DNA from: Bacillus sp. FJAT-27445 | GTDB lineage: Bacteria; Bacillota; Bacilli; Bacillales; Cytobacillaceae | DNA: 64,000 nt | Reading direction: 5' to 3' | Assembly: GCF_001510665.1 (NCBI RefSeq) | Contig: NZ_LMTI01000005.1 | Span: 1,828-65,827, forward strand | Shown: positions 42,678 to 52,645 of the stretch, in pieces | How positions within the stretch are numbered: position 1 is the stretch's first letter | How the letters are laid out: every line of letters begins with the position of its first letter | Program-made: the position numbers and the translations under genes | Notes under the pieces: generated by a model | What the model was told of the DNA's origin: nothing | The model's input: the letters and a program-made list of their open reading frames with translations, nothing else | The model's database searches: none

Positions 42678-45600
42678 GACTAATTAAAAATAAGCCCCGA
42701 ATTATTGTTGTCCTGATTACAGCACTGTTTTTAGCAATGCTGACTGCCCCTTTTTGGCTCTGGCAGCTAAAGGCTTCAAAGGAACTGAATGTTTTCATTA
42801 TCGATAAAACCGTTCCAGACAAGTCTTATCGGGAACATAACGGGCTCGTCTGGATTTTGAACAATGAAAAATACAGGACTGATGAAGGAGAGGCCTATTC
42901 AGCCAAAACAGGCTATAGCGGCTTTAAGCCGGAGGAAAATGGAAAGTTCAGCACAATTGGCCTGCCCGAGAATTTAAATAGGCAGGATGTAATCTACCTT
43001 GCAGACCAATATGGCGTATATGAGGAAGAGTTTCTTGGAAAAAACCAGCTTGGCAAACGGTCCGATATGCTATACGGCGGACTTCAGCCGGAAGAACTCG
43101 ACCAAATTGAGAAGACACTTCATACAAGCGAAGGTATGACGTTTATCGCAGAATTCAATACATTCGGCAGCCCGGCAACTGCTGAAGTTCGTTCAAGGAT
43201 GTCCAACCTTCTCAACGCCGACTGGACTGGTTGGATTGGCCGCTATTTCCCTGACTTGGCAAGCAAGGAGGTTCCAGTCTGGGCAAAAGAAAAGTATGGC
43301 GGGCAGACAGGCGGCTGGACTTTTTCCGGTCCCGGCTTCGTGTTTGTGAACAAGGAAGACTATGTGGTGGTTGCTCCTGAAAAGGAGTTGACCGGAAACG
43401 GAGCGGATTTCACTTTTACAAAGGCTGGGGAAAAAAGGTTTGGACGTAAGATCAATGCCACGTACCAATACTGGTTCGATGTCATTGAAGCAAGGGACAG
43501 TTCAGAAATACTTGCTTCCTTTAGCCTGCCGTTAAAGGCTAAGGAAAGGGAACGGCTGGAAGGGTTCGGGATTCCTTCTGTATTCCCCGCAGTCGTTTCC
43601 CATGTGAATGCACGATTCACTTCGTATTATTTTGCCGGTGATTTTGCTGATGAGGGTGAAGTTCCATCCATTTATCAAACCAAAGGTTTCACTGAATGGA
43701 AGGAGCACTTCGGGACAAAGGATTCGTTTTATTGGAAGGCATACGTTCCAATGATGAAAAACCTTTTTACACATGGGCTTCATGCAGGTGTAAAGCAGGA
43801 TAAGGTTGAGATTGCCGAAAGTGGCGGTGTAAAGACAAACAGCAAGACTGGCCGTGATTATATCCAGATAAAACGGAAAGGCAAATGGGAAGACATACTC
43901 ATTAAAGGGGTCAATATGGGGATTGCCAAGCCTGGGTATTTTCCTGGGGAGGCAGCCATCACGAAGGACGAGTATGCGCGCTGGATCAGGGCGATCGGCG
44001 CAATGGATGCCAATGCAATCAGGATCTATACGCTGCACCCGCCTGCATTTTATGAAGCATTAAAGGAATATAACGAAACGGCCCAAAAGCCTCTCTACCT
44101 GTTCCATGGGGCCTGGGTGAACGAGGAAGAACTTGTAAAGGGCCAGGATGCCTTCTTAAGTACAGCGGATATTAAAACCGAGATTACACACTTGATAGAT
44201 ATCATCCATGGGAACGCTGATCTGCCTGAGAGGAGAGGGCATGCATCAGGTTCGTATACCGCTGATATTTCAAAATACGTTCTAGGAATAATCGCCGGCA
44301 TTGAGTGGGACCCGCAAATGGTTGTGTCAACGAACGAAAAGCATAAAGGGATGGAGCAGTACAATGGGGGCTATTTCAGGACGGCAGCGGCTAGCCCATT
44401 TGAAATTTGGCTCGCCCAGGTGCTTGATTACGCAACAAAATATGAAACGGATAAATACGGCTGGCAGCATTCCATGAGCTTTACAAACTGGGTGACGACA
44501 GATCTTTTGAAGCATCCTTCTGAGCCGCTTAAAGAGGAGGATCTCGTTGCGGTAAATCCAAACCACATTTTAGGAAAAAAAGAGTTTAAAGCCGGTATGT
44601 TCGCTTCTTATCATATATATCCGTATTACCCGGACTTCTTGAATATTGAGGAGTCGTATTTGAAGTATAAGGATGCTGATGGTAATCCGAATAACTATGC
44701 GGGTTATCTGAACGAGTTGATCAAGGAACACGACATGCCTGTTGTCGTGGCCGAATTCGGTGTGCCTTCTTCAAGGGGCCTGACGCATTCCAATCCGTTT
44801 GGAATGGGACAGGGAAAGCATTCGGAACAGGAACAAGGGGAAATAAACTCCACCCTGTTCAAATCCATTGTTAACGAGGGTTATGCCGGTGGAATGGTCT
44901 TTTCCTGGCAGGACGAATGGTTCAAGAGAACATGGAACACAATGGACTTTGACAATCCCCACAGAAGGCCATTCTGGAACAATCTGCAAACGAATGAGCA
45001 GCATTTTGGGCTTCTCAGTTTTGATCCTGGAATAAAGGGCGCTTCCCTTTATCCGGATGGGAAGGCCGAAGACTGGACAAAGCTTGGCATTAAACCTGCC
45101 TATGAAGGCGGAAAGGGGTCCATAAAGGAAGCCTATTTTGGAGCGGATGCTGGCTATCTCCATTTCATGCTGAAGCTTAACGAGCCTGCCAGCCTTGAGA
45201 AGAAGCCAATCCGGCTCTTATTGGATACGGTACCGGGCCAGGGCCAGACAAGGATAAAAAATGAAGTTGGCGAAGTGCTTGAAGCCGCGACGGGAGTAGA
45301 TTTCCTTGTAGAACTCGCCGGTGAAGGTAAATCGAGGATAAAGGTTGACAGTTACTATGATTCTTTTTACTACGAATATGGAAACCGGCTGAAAATGATA
45401 CCTGAAAAGCCGAATGCGGGTAAAAAGGACAATGGTGTATTCCATCCAATCAGGCTCGCCCTGAATAAAAAAATGATCCATCCCCTTACAAAGGATATAT
45501 TGCCTTTCGAGGATTACGAAACAGGTCTGTTGGCTTATGGAACCGCTAATCCAATTGACAAGAATTATAATTCCCTTACCGATATCAGCATAAGCAGTAA

Positions 45601-45913
45601 TGGGGAAATCATCGAAGGCAGGATAGCTTGGCAGCTATTGAACATAAAGGACCCTAGCCAGAAGGAGGCAATGGGTGACTTTTGGGCGGGAGGCCTTGAA
45701 GAAAATAGTGTATCGATTGAGGGAATAAAGATTGCTCTCGCTCAGACCGAGAAAGGAAAGATGGAAAAGGCATTTCCGGCAAATAATGGCGATTGGTATG
45801 ATTTCAATTGGAATAAATGGCAGGAGCCTTACTTCCATGAAAGGCTGAAGGCATCCTACTACATCATGAAGGGTATTTACAAATCGATTGGATTGGAGGG
45901 GGAACGGAAATGA
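42674..45913 (+). CDS. Large membrane-anchored glycoside-hydrolase-like protein
   Basis: A 1079-residue protein with a single N-terminal helix (about 8-30) as signal anchor and a long extracytoplasmic part. Residues 35-370 form an alpha/beta region. Residues about 410-770 look like a TIM barrel of the GH2/GH5 clan: IKGVNMGIAKPG, ANAIRIYTLHPPAFYEAL, GIIAGIEWDP and VVVAEFGVPSSRG, where Glu of AEFG is at the expected nucleophile position. Residues about 815-1060 resemble a carbohydrate-binding or DOMON-like beta-sandwich. It probably trims, binds or exports the polymer. Exact activity is unknown. Confidence 0.8.
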   Translation: MRLIKNKPRIIVVLITALFLAMLTAPFWLWQLKASKELNVFIIDKTVPDKSYREHNGLVWILNNEKYRTDEGEAYSAKTGYSGFKPEENGKFSTIGLPENLNRQDVIYLADQYGVYEEEFLGKNQLGKRSDMLYGGLQPEELDQIEKTLHTSEGMTFIAEFNTFGSPATAEVRSRMSNLLNADWTGWIGRYFPDLASKEVPVWAKEKYGGQTGGWTFSGPGFVFVNKEDYVVVAPEKELTGNGADFTFTKAGEKRFGRKINATYQYWFDVIEARDSSEILASFSLPLKAKERERLEGFGIPSVFPAVVSHVNARFTSYYFAGDFADEGEVPSIYQTKGFTEWKEHFGTKDSFYWKAYVPMMKNLFTHGLHAGVKQDKVEIAESGGVKTNSKTGRDYIQIKRKGKWEDILIKGVNMGIAKPGYFPGEAAITKDEYARWIRAIGAMDANAIRIYTLHPPAFYEALKEYNETAQKPLYLFHGAWVNEEELVKGQDAFLSTADIKTEITHLIDIIHGNADLPERRGHASGSYTADISKYVLGIIAGIEWDPQMVVSTNEKHKGMEQYNGGYFRTAAASPFEIWLAQVLDYATKYETDKYGWQHSMSFTNWVTTDLLKHPSEPLKEEDLVAVNPNHILGKKEFKAGMFASYHIYPYYPDFLNIEESYLKYKDADGNPNNYAGYLNELIKEHDMPVVVAEFGVPSSRGLTHSNPFGMGQGKHSEQEQGEINSTLFKSIVNEGYAGGMVFSWQDEWFKRTWNTMDFDNPHRRPFWNNLQTNEQHFGLLSFDPGIKGASLYPDGKAEDWTKLGIKPAYEGGKGSIKEAYFGADAGYLHFMLKLNEPASLEKKPIRLLLDTVPGQGQTRIKNEVGEVLEAATGVDFLVELAGEGKSRIKVDSYYDSFYYEYGNRLKMIPEKPNAGKKDNGVFHPIRLALNKKMIHPLTKDILPFEDYETGLLAYGTANPIDKNYNSLTDISISSNGEIIEGRIAWQLLNIKDPSQKEAMGDFWAGGLEENSVSIEGIKIALAQTEKGKMEKAFPANNGDWYDFNWNKWQEPYFHERLKASYYIMKGIYKSIGLEGERK

Positions 45914-46281
45914 AACGCATTTTATTGGCGGAAGACGAAGAAATTTTACGGATGCTGGTAATGGACACGCTTGAGGACAGTGGCTTTTCAATTGATGAAG
46001 CCGCCGATGGCCAGGAAGCGCTCGATCTTATCAAACAGAACACATATGATTTAATCATCCTTGATTACATGATGCCAGTGTACACGGGGCTTGAAATTAT
46101 TGAAATGATCCAGAGCAAGGCTAGGAGCGAGGGGACGAAAATCGTGATGCTGTCAGCGAAAAGCCAGCAGTATGAACAGGAAAAGGTACTCGCCGCTGGG
46201 GCGGATTACTTTATTTCAAAGCCCTTCAGCCCCGCGCAGCTTTTAGGGAAGGTCGAGGAAATACTGAATGGGGAAAATTAG
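45910..46281 (+). CDS. Single-domain (CheY-like) response regulator
   Basis: A 123-residue receiver domain without an output domain: acidic pair in LLAEDEE, phosphoacceptor Asp52 (IILDYMMP), a Ser in MLSAKSQ and Lys in SKPFSP. It overlaps the upstream gene by four bases and the downstream kinase gene by 14 bases. It is probably a phosphoryl shuttle between the hybrid kinase and the HPt domain of the cyclase. Confidence 0.92.
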   Translation: MKRILLAEDEEILRMLVMDTLEDSGFSIDEAADGQEALDLIKQNTYDLIILDYMMPVYTGLEIIEMIQSKARSEGTKIVMLSAKSQQYEQEKVLAAGADYFISKPFSPAQLLGKVEEILNGEN

Positions 46282-49141
46282 GGATTACGTAAATAAAAGC
46301 CTCTCGAGAAGATTTGTCGTTATGATGGGCGCGTTCCTTGTCTTTTTCCTCGTTGGCACTGGCATTCTGCTTTCCATTCTGAATGTTCTGAGCAGTTCTT
46401 ATACAGAGGAAAGGACCGCCCTTAAGAAAAAGACAATGGCAGCCCAGGATATTAGTGAATCTTTCAACCAGGCTTTCTTTGATGCCAGGGGCTATATGGC
46501 CTTCGGCAATAAAAATATGAGAGATAGTACAATTGCAAAGGAAGAAGAAATTAGAAGGTTTTCAGATGATTTTGGACTGAAGGCATCATCAGAAAGGGAT
46601 TTAGTATTCCTTCAAAAAGTAAAGGGTTTCTCCGACTATTATTTTGGCGAAGTCCTTCCGCCTGTATTTACGGCATATGAAAATGGGGCGAAGGGGCATG
46701 AGCTTGCGGAGGCAAATCCTGAAGTTACCAAGAGGGTAAGGGACTTTAAAATCTACCTTAGCGATTATCTGACCGGTCTCGAGGATGAGTTGGACAACCG
46801 GTACAGCAAGCTGATACGAACGCAAACGTATGTGATGTTTACATTTATCTTATTTATTGTTGGAATCCTCCTTACGGTTCTGGCCATAACAAGGTTGATG
46901 CTAAACCAGGTTGGCAAGCCGCTTTCCGAGCTTTCCGCCGCCGCAAATGACATTGCCGATGGTAAACCGGCCATCCTGCCAAGGGCGGAAAACAGGGAGG
47001 ATGAGATAGGGGTTCTTTCACTCGCCTTCCGGGTCATGACCGAAAAAGTAATGGAAAAGGAAAAGGATCTGCTTGAGCAGAACAATACGCTGATAGACCA
47101 AAAGGAAGAGCTCCATGCCCAGCAGGAGGAGCTTGAAAAGACGCTTCTCGTATTAAGAAAAAATGAGGCAAAGCTTAGCAGCAGAAATGAATTGATAAAC
47201 AGGATGTCCAGGTCGATGAACAAAAAAGAAGTGCTTGGCAGTGTTATTTCAAATATGTGCAAAATCCTGAATGCGGATAAAGGGATTATTGTGCTGATAT
47301 CCGATTATTCCTATGCCGCCGAGGGCGTTTCCCCGGAGGGAAGCAAAAAATTTATTGGGCACTTAAAGGAAGGGATGCTTGAAAGGCTTGCCGCTGAAAA
47401 AGGAGCTGTTTTACTCAGCAGGCGTACACGGCCAGAGGAGGAAGGCCTGCATGAGGAAAGCTTTTATTGCCAAGACCTTTATTTGCCAATCTTTTCTAAT
47501 GAAAAAGAAATAGACGCGGTAATGTGCTTCACCCGAATGGGTCAGCCTTTCAGTGAAGAGAATTATGACGATTGGCGTGTATTATCTAAAAATATAGGTA
47601 TAGCGGTTGATAAAATTGCCCTTTTTGAACTATCCGAAAGGGAAAGAAGTCTCAATCAAAGCATTCTTGATACAATCAAGGAAGGAGTCCAGCTCGTTGA
47701 TAAAGCGGGTATGATTCTCCAGGTGAATGGCCAATTTTGTGAAATGTTTAGTAAGAAGGGCAGACTGCAACAAGGAATGGACCGGGAGCAATGGACATCC
47801 ATGCTCGATTTCTTTATTGAAGAAAGCGATGACTTTTTCGTCTACTTAACTGAAGCCTTGTCAGGAGATGAAATAGGAGAGTCACAAACCTTTACCTATA
47901 CAAAAAAGGATACTGGCCAGGTTATCAAGGTTTACAGCAAAGCGGTTTGCCACGGTGGTGAAAGGCTTGGAACTGTTTTTGTCCATAGAGATATTACAAA
48001 GGAATTCGAAGTTGACCAAATGAAATCGGAATTTGTCAGTACTGTAAGCCATGAATTAAGAACACCGCTCGCCAGTATTCTTGGCTTTAGTGAGCTTATG
48101 CTGAACAGGGAACTGAAACCCGAGCGGCAAAAAAAGTACACAGCGACAATTTTGAGCGAGGCCAAACGGCTGACCAGCCTGATTAATGACTTCCTTGACG
48201 TGCAAAAAATGGAAGCCGGGAAAATGAATTATGATAAAAAGCAGGCGGACATAAATGAACTACTTAATCATGTTGTTGAAATATACAAGGATATGTCTGC
48301 TAAGCATGAAATCCACTTAGATGCTCCGGAAGAGGCACTCGTTGTCGGGGACAAGGAAAAGCTTGGCCAGGTTTTCAGGAACCTGCTCAGCAATGCGATT
48401 AAGTATTCACCTGATGGCGGAGTGGTCAATGTCTCGGTTTATCGGGACAAAAGCAATATCCATATTGATATCACAGACCCTGGAATCGGGATTCCGGAAG
48501 AAGCAATTGGCAAGCTGTTCACCAAATTTTATCGGGTGGACAACTCAGACCTTCGCAAAATAGGAGGGACAGGCCTTGGCCTGGCTATTGTCCAGGAAAT
48601 TGTCAAAGCGCATCGGGGCACTATTAAAGTCAGTTCCGTTCCGAATGTGGGTTCTACCTTTACTGTAACGTTCCCTGCCTATATGGAAAAAATAGAGGAG
48701 AAGCTTGAAACAGAGGAAGGCAACGGTTCTGGTTACCGGGTAATGGTGATTGAGGATGATTCCAGCCTTGGTGAGCTTATTGTCCAAGAACTAAAAGAAA
48801 CTGGCTTTCGAGTCAACTATTTTGCCAATGGAGCAACCGCTCTTGAAGCAATGGGGAAACAGCCGCCAGACGCTCTTGTCCTTGATATTGTCTTAGAGGG
48901 TGGGGGGATGGACGGATGGGAAATAATGAACAGGATGAAGCAGAGCGCCAACCTGAAAAACATTCCAATAATTATTTCCAGTGCCCTGGATGAAAAAATA
49001 CGAGGGCTGAATCTTGGTGCCCATGAATATCTTGTGAAACCATACAAACCGAGCCAGCTATCAAAAACCATTATGCAAACCCTTTTGAATTTGGGTAAAT
49101 CAGGTCAAATTTTCATTCCGGGCAATGGCATTCAAGAATAA
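46268..49141 (+). CDS. Hybrid sensor histidine kinase (HAMP-GAF-PAS-HisKA-HATPase-REC)
   Basis: A 957-residue kinase. Two transmembrane helices (about 17-40 and 185-208) flank a CHASE3-like helical sensor. A HAMP domain (about 210-262), a coiled coil, a GAF domain (about 325-455) and a PAS domain (about 465-580) follow. HisKA carries His595 (SHELRTP). The HATPase has NLLSNAIKYSPDGG, DPGIGIP and GGTGLGLAI. A C-terminal receiver has Asp873 (LVLDIVLEGG). It is the last gene of the operon and its likely sensor. No clear terminator follows. Confidence 0.93.
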   Translation: MGKIRDYVNKSLSRRFVVMMGAFLVFFLVGTGILLSILNVLSSSYTEERTALKKKTMAAQDISESFNQAFFDARGYMAFGNKNMRDSTIAKEEEIRRFSDDFGLKASSERDLVFLQKVKGFSDYYFGEVLPPVFTAYENGAKGHELAEANPEVTKRVRDFKIYLSDYLTGLEDELDNRYSKLIRTQTYVMFTFILFIVGILLTVLAITRLMLNQVGKPLSELSAAANDIADGKPAILPRAENREDEIGVLSLAFRVMTEKVMEKEKDLLEQNNTLIDQKEELHAQQEELEKTLLVLRKNEAKLSSRNELINRMSRSMNKKEVLGSVISNMCKILNADKGIIVLISDYSYAAEGVSPEGSKKFIGHLKEGMLERLAAEKGAVLLSRRTRPEEEGLHEESFYCQDLYLPIFSNEKEIDAVMCFTRMGQPFSEENYDDWRVLSKNIGIAVDKIALFELSERERSLNQSILDTIKEGVQLVDKAGMILQVNGQFCEMFSKKGRLQQGMDREQWTSMLDFFIEESDDFFVYLTEALSGDEIGESQTFTYTKKDTGQVIKVYSKAVCHGGERLGTVFVHRDITKEFEVDQMKSEFVSTVSHELRTPLASILGFSELMLNRELKPERQKKYTATILSEAKRLTSLINDFLDVQKMEAGKMNYDKKQADINELLNHVVEIYKDMSAKHEIHLDAPEEALVVGDKEKLGQVFRNLLSNAIKYSPDGGVVNVSVYRDKSNIHIDITDPGIGIPEEAIGKLFTKFYRVDNSDLRKIGGTGLGLAIVQEIVKAHRGTIKVSSVPNVGSTFTVTFPAYMEKIEEKLETEEGNGSGYRVMVIEDDSSLGELIVQELKETGFRVNYFANGATALEAMGKQPPDALVLDIVLEGGGMDGWEIMNRMKQSANLKNIPIIISSALDEKIRGLNLGAHEYLVKPYKPSQLSKTIMQTLLNLGKSGQIFIPGNGIQE

Positions 49142-49217
49142 AAAGTGAAACAAGCAGCCCCCTGCATTTAGAGGTAATTGTCACTGAATCTTCCTGATTT
49201 TATCTGCTCATTTGAGG

Positions 49218-49259
49218 TATAATAAAGTGAATCTTCCATCAGCGGTGGTTTTCCGCTGA
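49218..49259 (+). promoter_or_regulatory. Promoter-proximal hairpin leader element before aspA
   Basis: TATAAT (49218-49223), AAAGTGAATCTTCCA, then a hairpin TCAGCGG/CCGCTGA (49239-49259). The order and much of the sequence (TAAAGTGAA-C/T-CTT...CC..TCAG) match the first half of the element at 35188. No good -35 is visible 17 bp upstream of TATAAT. Confidence 0.6.
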
Positions 49260-49319
49260 GTTATTGTAAATGTGTTTAAGGGATTTAAGATGGAAGGGAC
49301 TAACAAAGGGGCGGAAAAA

Positions 49320-50762
49320 ATGGACATTAAGAAAGATTATCGAATCGAAAAGGATTTCCTCGGGGAAAAGGAAGTTCCGAATGAAGCCTATTATGGAGTT
49401 CAGACGATGCGGGCGGTTGAAAATTTCCCGATCACAGGCTATAAAATCGATTCGAGCCTAATAAAATCAATGGCAGTCGTGAAAAAGTCTGCTGCCATGG
49501 CCTGCAGGGATACAGGGCAGCTTGATCAAGGTATCGCCAACGCAATTATCGAGGCTTCGGATGAGGTAATTGAAGGCCAGTGGCATGACCAATTCATCGT
49601 CGACCCGATCCAGGGAGGAGCCGGGACATCGGTAAACATGAATGCGAATGAAGTGATTGCCAACCGTGCCCTTGAACTGCTGGGAAAACCAAAGGGCAGC
49701 TATCAATATATCAGTCCGAATACGCATGTAAATATGGCTCAATCCACTAACGATGCATTTCCTACAGCAATCCACATCGCTGTGCTGTCTTCGCTTGAAG
49801 GGCTGCTTGCCAATATGGAAGCACTTAACGCGGCATTTGTGGAAAAGGCGAAGGAATTTGACGATGTCATTAAAATGGGCAGGACACATTTGCAGGATGC
49901 GGTTCCAATCCGGCTTGGCCAGGAATTCCAGGCGTATGCGAGAGTGCTTTGGCGTGATGTTGAAAGAGTACGGAATTCACGTAAGCATCTTTACGAGGTC
50001 AACATGGGTGCGACCGCTGTCGGGACAGGCTTGAATGCGGATCCTGCCTACATCGAAATGGTTGTCGGCTACCTTGCCCAAAATAGCGGTTTTCCGCTCG
50101 AGAAGGCAGAGCACCTTGTCGATGCTACACAAAATACGGACTGTTACCTGGAAGTATCCGCGGCACTTAAGGTTTGTATGATGAATATGTCAAAGGTGGC
50201 GAACGATCTAAGGATGATGGCTTCAGGTCCAAGGGCGGGCCTTGGAGAAATCATGCTGCCACCGCGCCAGCCAGGTTCATCAATCATGCCAGGAAAGGTA
50301 AACCCCGTCATGGCTGAGGTGCTGAACCAGGTGGCATTCCAGGTTATCGGCAACGACCATACCATCTGTCTCGCCTCGGAAGCGGGCCAATTCGAGCTGA
50401 ATGTCATGGAACCAGTTCTTGTATTTAACCTCCTCCAGTCGATTAAGATCATGACAAATGTGTTTGATGTATTCCGCAAGTATTGCCTCGAAGGTATCGA
50501 AGCAAACAGGGAAAGGCTTGAAGAGTATGTCAATAACAGCGTTGGAATCATAACCGCAATCAACCCGCATGTCGGCTATGAGACGGCTGCCGCCATTGCA
50601 AAAGAAGCCATTGAGACCGGAAAGTCGGTCCGTGAGCTATGTCTAGAAAAACAAGTTCTTACAGCATCAGAACTCGATATCATTCTTCATCCATTCGAAA
50701 TGACCGATCCGGGAATTTCAGGGAAAGAATTGTTAAAAAAGAAGGTATTGGTTGAAGCTTAA
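49320..50762 (+). CDS. aspA: Aspartate ammonia-lyase
   Basis: A 480-residue enzyme of the fumarase/aspartase superfamily that converts L-aspartate to fumarate and ammonia. RIEKDFLGEKEVPNEAYYGVQTMRA is the aspartase start, GAGTSVNMNANEVIANRALELLG and STNDAFPTA are active-site regions, and GSSIMPGKVNPVMAE is the superfamily signature loop that distinguishes it with LEKQVLTASELD at the end. ATG 49320 is favoured over an upstream ATG because AAAGGGGCGG precedes it. It could also serve to feed amino acids from the adjacent peptide system into the TCA cycle. Confidence 0.95.
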   Translation: MDIKKDYRIEKDFLGEKEVPNEAYYGVQTMRAVENFPITGYKIDSSLIKSMAVVKKSAAMACRDTGQLDQGIANAIIEASDEVIEGQWHDQFIVDPIQGGAGTSVNMNANEVIANRALELLGKPKGSYQYISPNTHVNMAQSTNDAFPTAIHIAVLSSLEGLLANMEALNAAFVEKAKEFDDVIKMGRTHLQDAVPIRLGQEFQAYARVLWRDVERVRNSRKHLYEVNMGATAVGTGLNADPAYIEMVVGYLAQNSGFPLEKAEHLVDATQNTDCYLEVSAALKVCMMNMSKVANDLRMMASGPRAGLGEIMLPPRQPGSSIMPGKVNPVMAEVLNQVAFQVIGNDHTICLASEAGQFELNVMEPVLVFNLLQSIKIMTNVFDVFRKYCLEGIEANRERLEEYVNNSVGIITAINPHVGYETAAAIAKEAIETGKSVRELCLEKQVLTASELDIILHPFEMTDPGISGKELLKKKVLVEA

Positions 50763-50771
50763 TTGAATGGC

Positions 50772-50805
50772 AAAAGGCATCTTCAAAACTGAAGATGCCT
50801 TTTTC
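50772..50805. terminator. Terminator between aspA and the AroM-family gene
   Basis: AAAAGGCATCTTC / GAAGATGCCTTTTT hairpin between convergent genes. Confidence 0.92.
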
Positions 50806-50809
50806 TAAT

Positions 50810-51481
50810 TTATAATAGTTCTCCGGCCATTTTGTAAATGATACTGCGGGAAAGAAGGACAGGCTTGAAGGTATGGGCCTGTGCAATTGATTTCATATTT
50901 TCGGTATAGCCCATGCAATCAAGGACAATTGCCATGGCGGGAAGCCTGTCCAGTTGCTTTACTGCGTCTATCAGAATTTGTTCGTTAAATATATAGGGTG
51001 AGCAGGCTGCCGGGAGGGCATTAAAGCCTGCTCCCATCCATTTATTAATAATTTCTCCTCCCTGTTCGGGAAGGGGAAGAATTACTCCGAGAGGACCGCC
51101 TCTTAACAATCCTTTGACTGCAAAATTGAGTAGAAAGTCTGGATAAATAATAGGAATTTCACTTTTAAATAAAGGGAATCTCCCGGTACAGGCAAGTATG
51201 ATGAGGGAAACTCCTTCTCCGTGCAGCTCATCTATCAATTCTTGGATGATCGGTAGAACCTTTTCCTTCGCCATAGTGGCACTTTTTCCATTGCGCAGGC
51301 GGGAAATGAGGACTGTGTGTCCTTCTTCCGGCTTAAGTGTCCGAATTTCTTCAACTGTTTTTCCATCCAGGACACCCTTTTCCACAATCCTCGTTCCTGC
51401 AGGAAGGTGCTTCCGAATATCCTCGGTCATATCACCTCTTGGGGTTTGGCCAATGGTAATCACGCCGACCGTTTTTTGCAT
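50810..51481 (-). CDS. AroM family protein
   Basis: A 223-residue protein of the AroM family, related by fold to Asp/Glu racemases: VGVITIGQTPRGDMTEDI at the N-terminus, LIILACTGRFP with the conserved Cys-Thr-Gly, PLGVILPLPEQ and MAIVLDCMGYTENMKS with the second Cys. Two cysteines in racemase-like positions suggest a racemase or isomerase activity, but none has been shown to my knowledge. Start ATG 51481 has GAGGTG six bases upstream. It is last in a three-gene minus-strand operon with two amidohydrolases. Confidence 0.88.
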   Translation of the reverse strand: MQKTVGVITIGQTPRGDMTEDIRKHLPAGTRIVEKGVLDGKTVEEIRTLKPEEGHTVLISRLRNGKSATMAKEKVLPIIQELIDELHGEGVSLIILACTGRFPLFKSEIPIIYPDFLLNFAVKGLLRGGPLGVILPLPEQGGEIINKWMGAGFNALPAACSPYIFNEQILIDAVKQLDRLPAMAIVLDCMGYTENMKSIAQAHTFKPVLLSRSIIYKMAGELL

Positions 51482-51486
51482 GCCAA

Positions 51487-52641
51487 TCACCTCTGTATAC
51501 CATAGGCTTTATTCCCATTGATATAGGTGGCCACAACTGTTGAGCGGCTGTCGAAAGGGTGGTGCGACCAGAGGACAAAGTCGGCATCTTTACCGGCTTC
51601 GATAGAACCGACGCGGTCCTGTATACCAACGAGCCGTGCCGCTTCGCTTGTTATGCTCTTTAAAGCCGCCATTTCATCAAGCCCGAATTTTACCGCTTCC
51701 GCCGCGCAAAGGATTAAATATTGAATTGGGATAAACGGATGGTCGGTCATGATGGCGAAGGGAATTCCAGCTTCATGAAACATTTTTGGAGCGGCTGGCG
51801 TTGAATTTCTCGTTTCATACTTTGTAGAAGGAAGCATGAATGGCCCAAGGGTGACGCTGGCGCCGCTATCCTTTATCGCATCAAGCATCAGATGGCCTTC
51901 CGTGCAGTGCTCGAGGGATAACCCAATTTGAAACTCTTTGGCAATCCGGATTGCCGTAGCAATATCATCACCACGATGGCAGTGAAGGTGGAGCGGCATT
52001 TTTCCCTCCAATACTTCAATAAATGGGCTGAGGTCAGTCCTTTTTTCCATGTGGGAAGCTCGTTCCCCTGCAGAAAGATCCATCGCTTTTTGAAAACCAT
52101 TTCGAATGATTTGCGCAACACCCATCCTCGTATAAGGGGTTTTATTATAGGATTGCCCAAAGACATTCTTTGGATTTTCTCCGAGCGCGCCTTTTAATCC
52201 GCTTCTTTCAACAATTAACATTTCTTCGAGTGAGGAACCTCCTGTTTTAAGAATGCTCCATACACCGCCTATCGGATTGGCGCTCCCGGTACCCGTTTGA
52301 ACGGTCGTTACCCCGCCTTTCCTGGCGAATTGAAATGAAAAATGGTTTATATTGATGCCGTCGATGGCATCCATCAGCGGAGTAAATGGCTCGGAGTATT
52401 CACATGCATCGTTGACATGCTCATCAATTTCACCCCAAATGCCGACATGCGTGTGGATGTCAATCAGGCCGGGAGTGATAACCATCTTGGCGGCGTCTTC
52501 AATCCTTGCATCAGCGGGAATGTCCGTATTTACCCCGGCCTTGATGATTTTTCCGTCCTTTACCCATAAATCGGCGTTTGACAAGACTGTATTTTCCTTA
52601 TCCATTGTATAGATTTCAGCGCCGCGAAATATTGTAAGCAT
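51487..52641 (-). CDS. Metal-dependent amidohydrolase (canonical paralog)
   Basis: A 384-residue amidohydrolase-superfamily enzyme. The first-strand HxH metal motif is intact in GLIDIHTHVG, followed by HLHCHRGDDIATAIRIA (strand 5), SLEHCTEGH (strand 6) and IMTDHPFIP (strand 8 Asp). This set is typical of imidazolonepropionase/isoaspartyl-dipeptidase-like hydrolases of cyclic or N-substituted amides. It lies four bases after its paralog and six before aroM-like. GGGGGGAG precedes the start. The substrate is probably the compound brought in by the Dpp-type transporter next door. Confidence 0.88.
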   Translation of the reverse strand: MLTIFRGAEIYTMDKENTVLSNADLWVKDGKIIKAGVNTDIPADARIEDAAKMVITPGLIDIHTHVGIWGEIDEHVNDACEYSEPFTPLMDAIDGININHFSFQFARKGGVTTVQTGTGSANPIGGVWSILKTGGSSLEEMLIVERSGLKGALGENPKNVFGQSYNKTPYTRMGVAQIIRNGFQKAMDLSAGERASHMEKRTDLSPFIEVLEGKMPLHLHCHRGDDIATAIRIAKEFQIGLSLEHCTEGHLMLDAIKDSGASVTLGPFMLPSTKYETRNSTPAAPKMFHEAGIPFAIMTDHPFIPIQYLILCAAEAVKFGLDEMAALKSITSEAARLVGIQDRVGSIEAGKDADFVLWSHHPFDSRSTVVATYINGNKAYGIQR

Positions 52642-52645
52642 CTAA

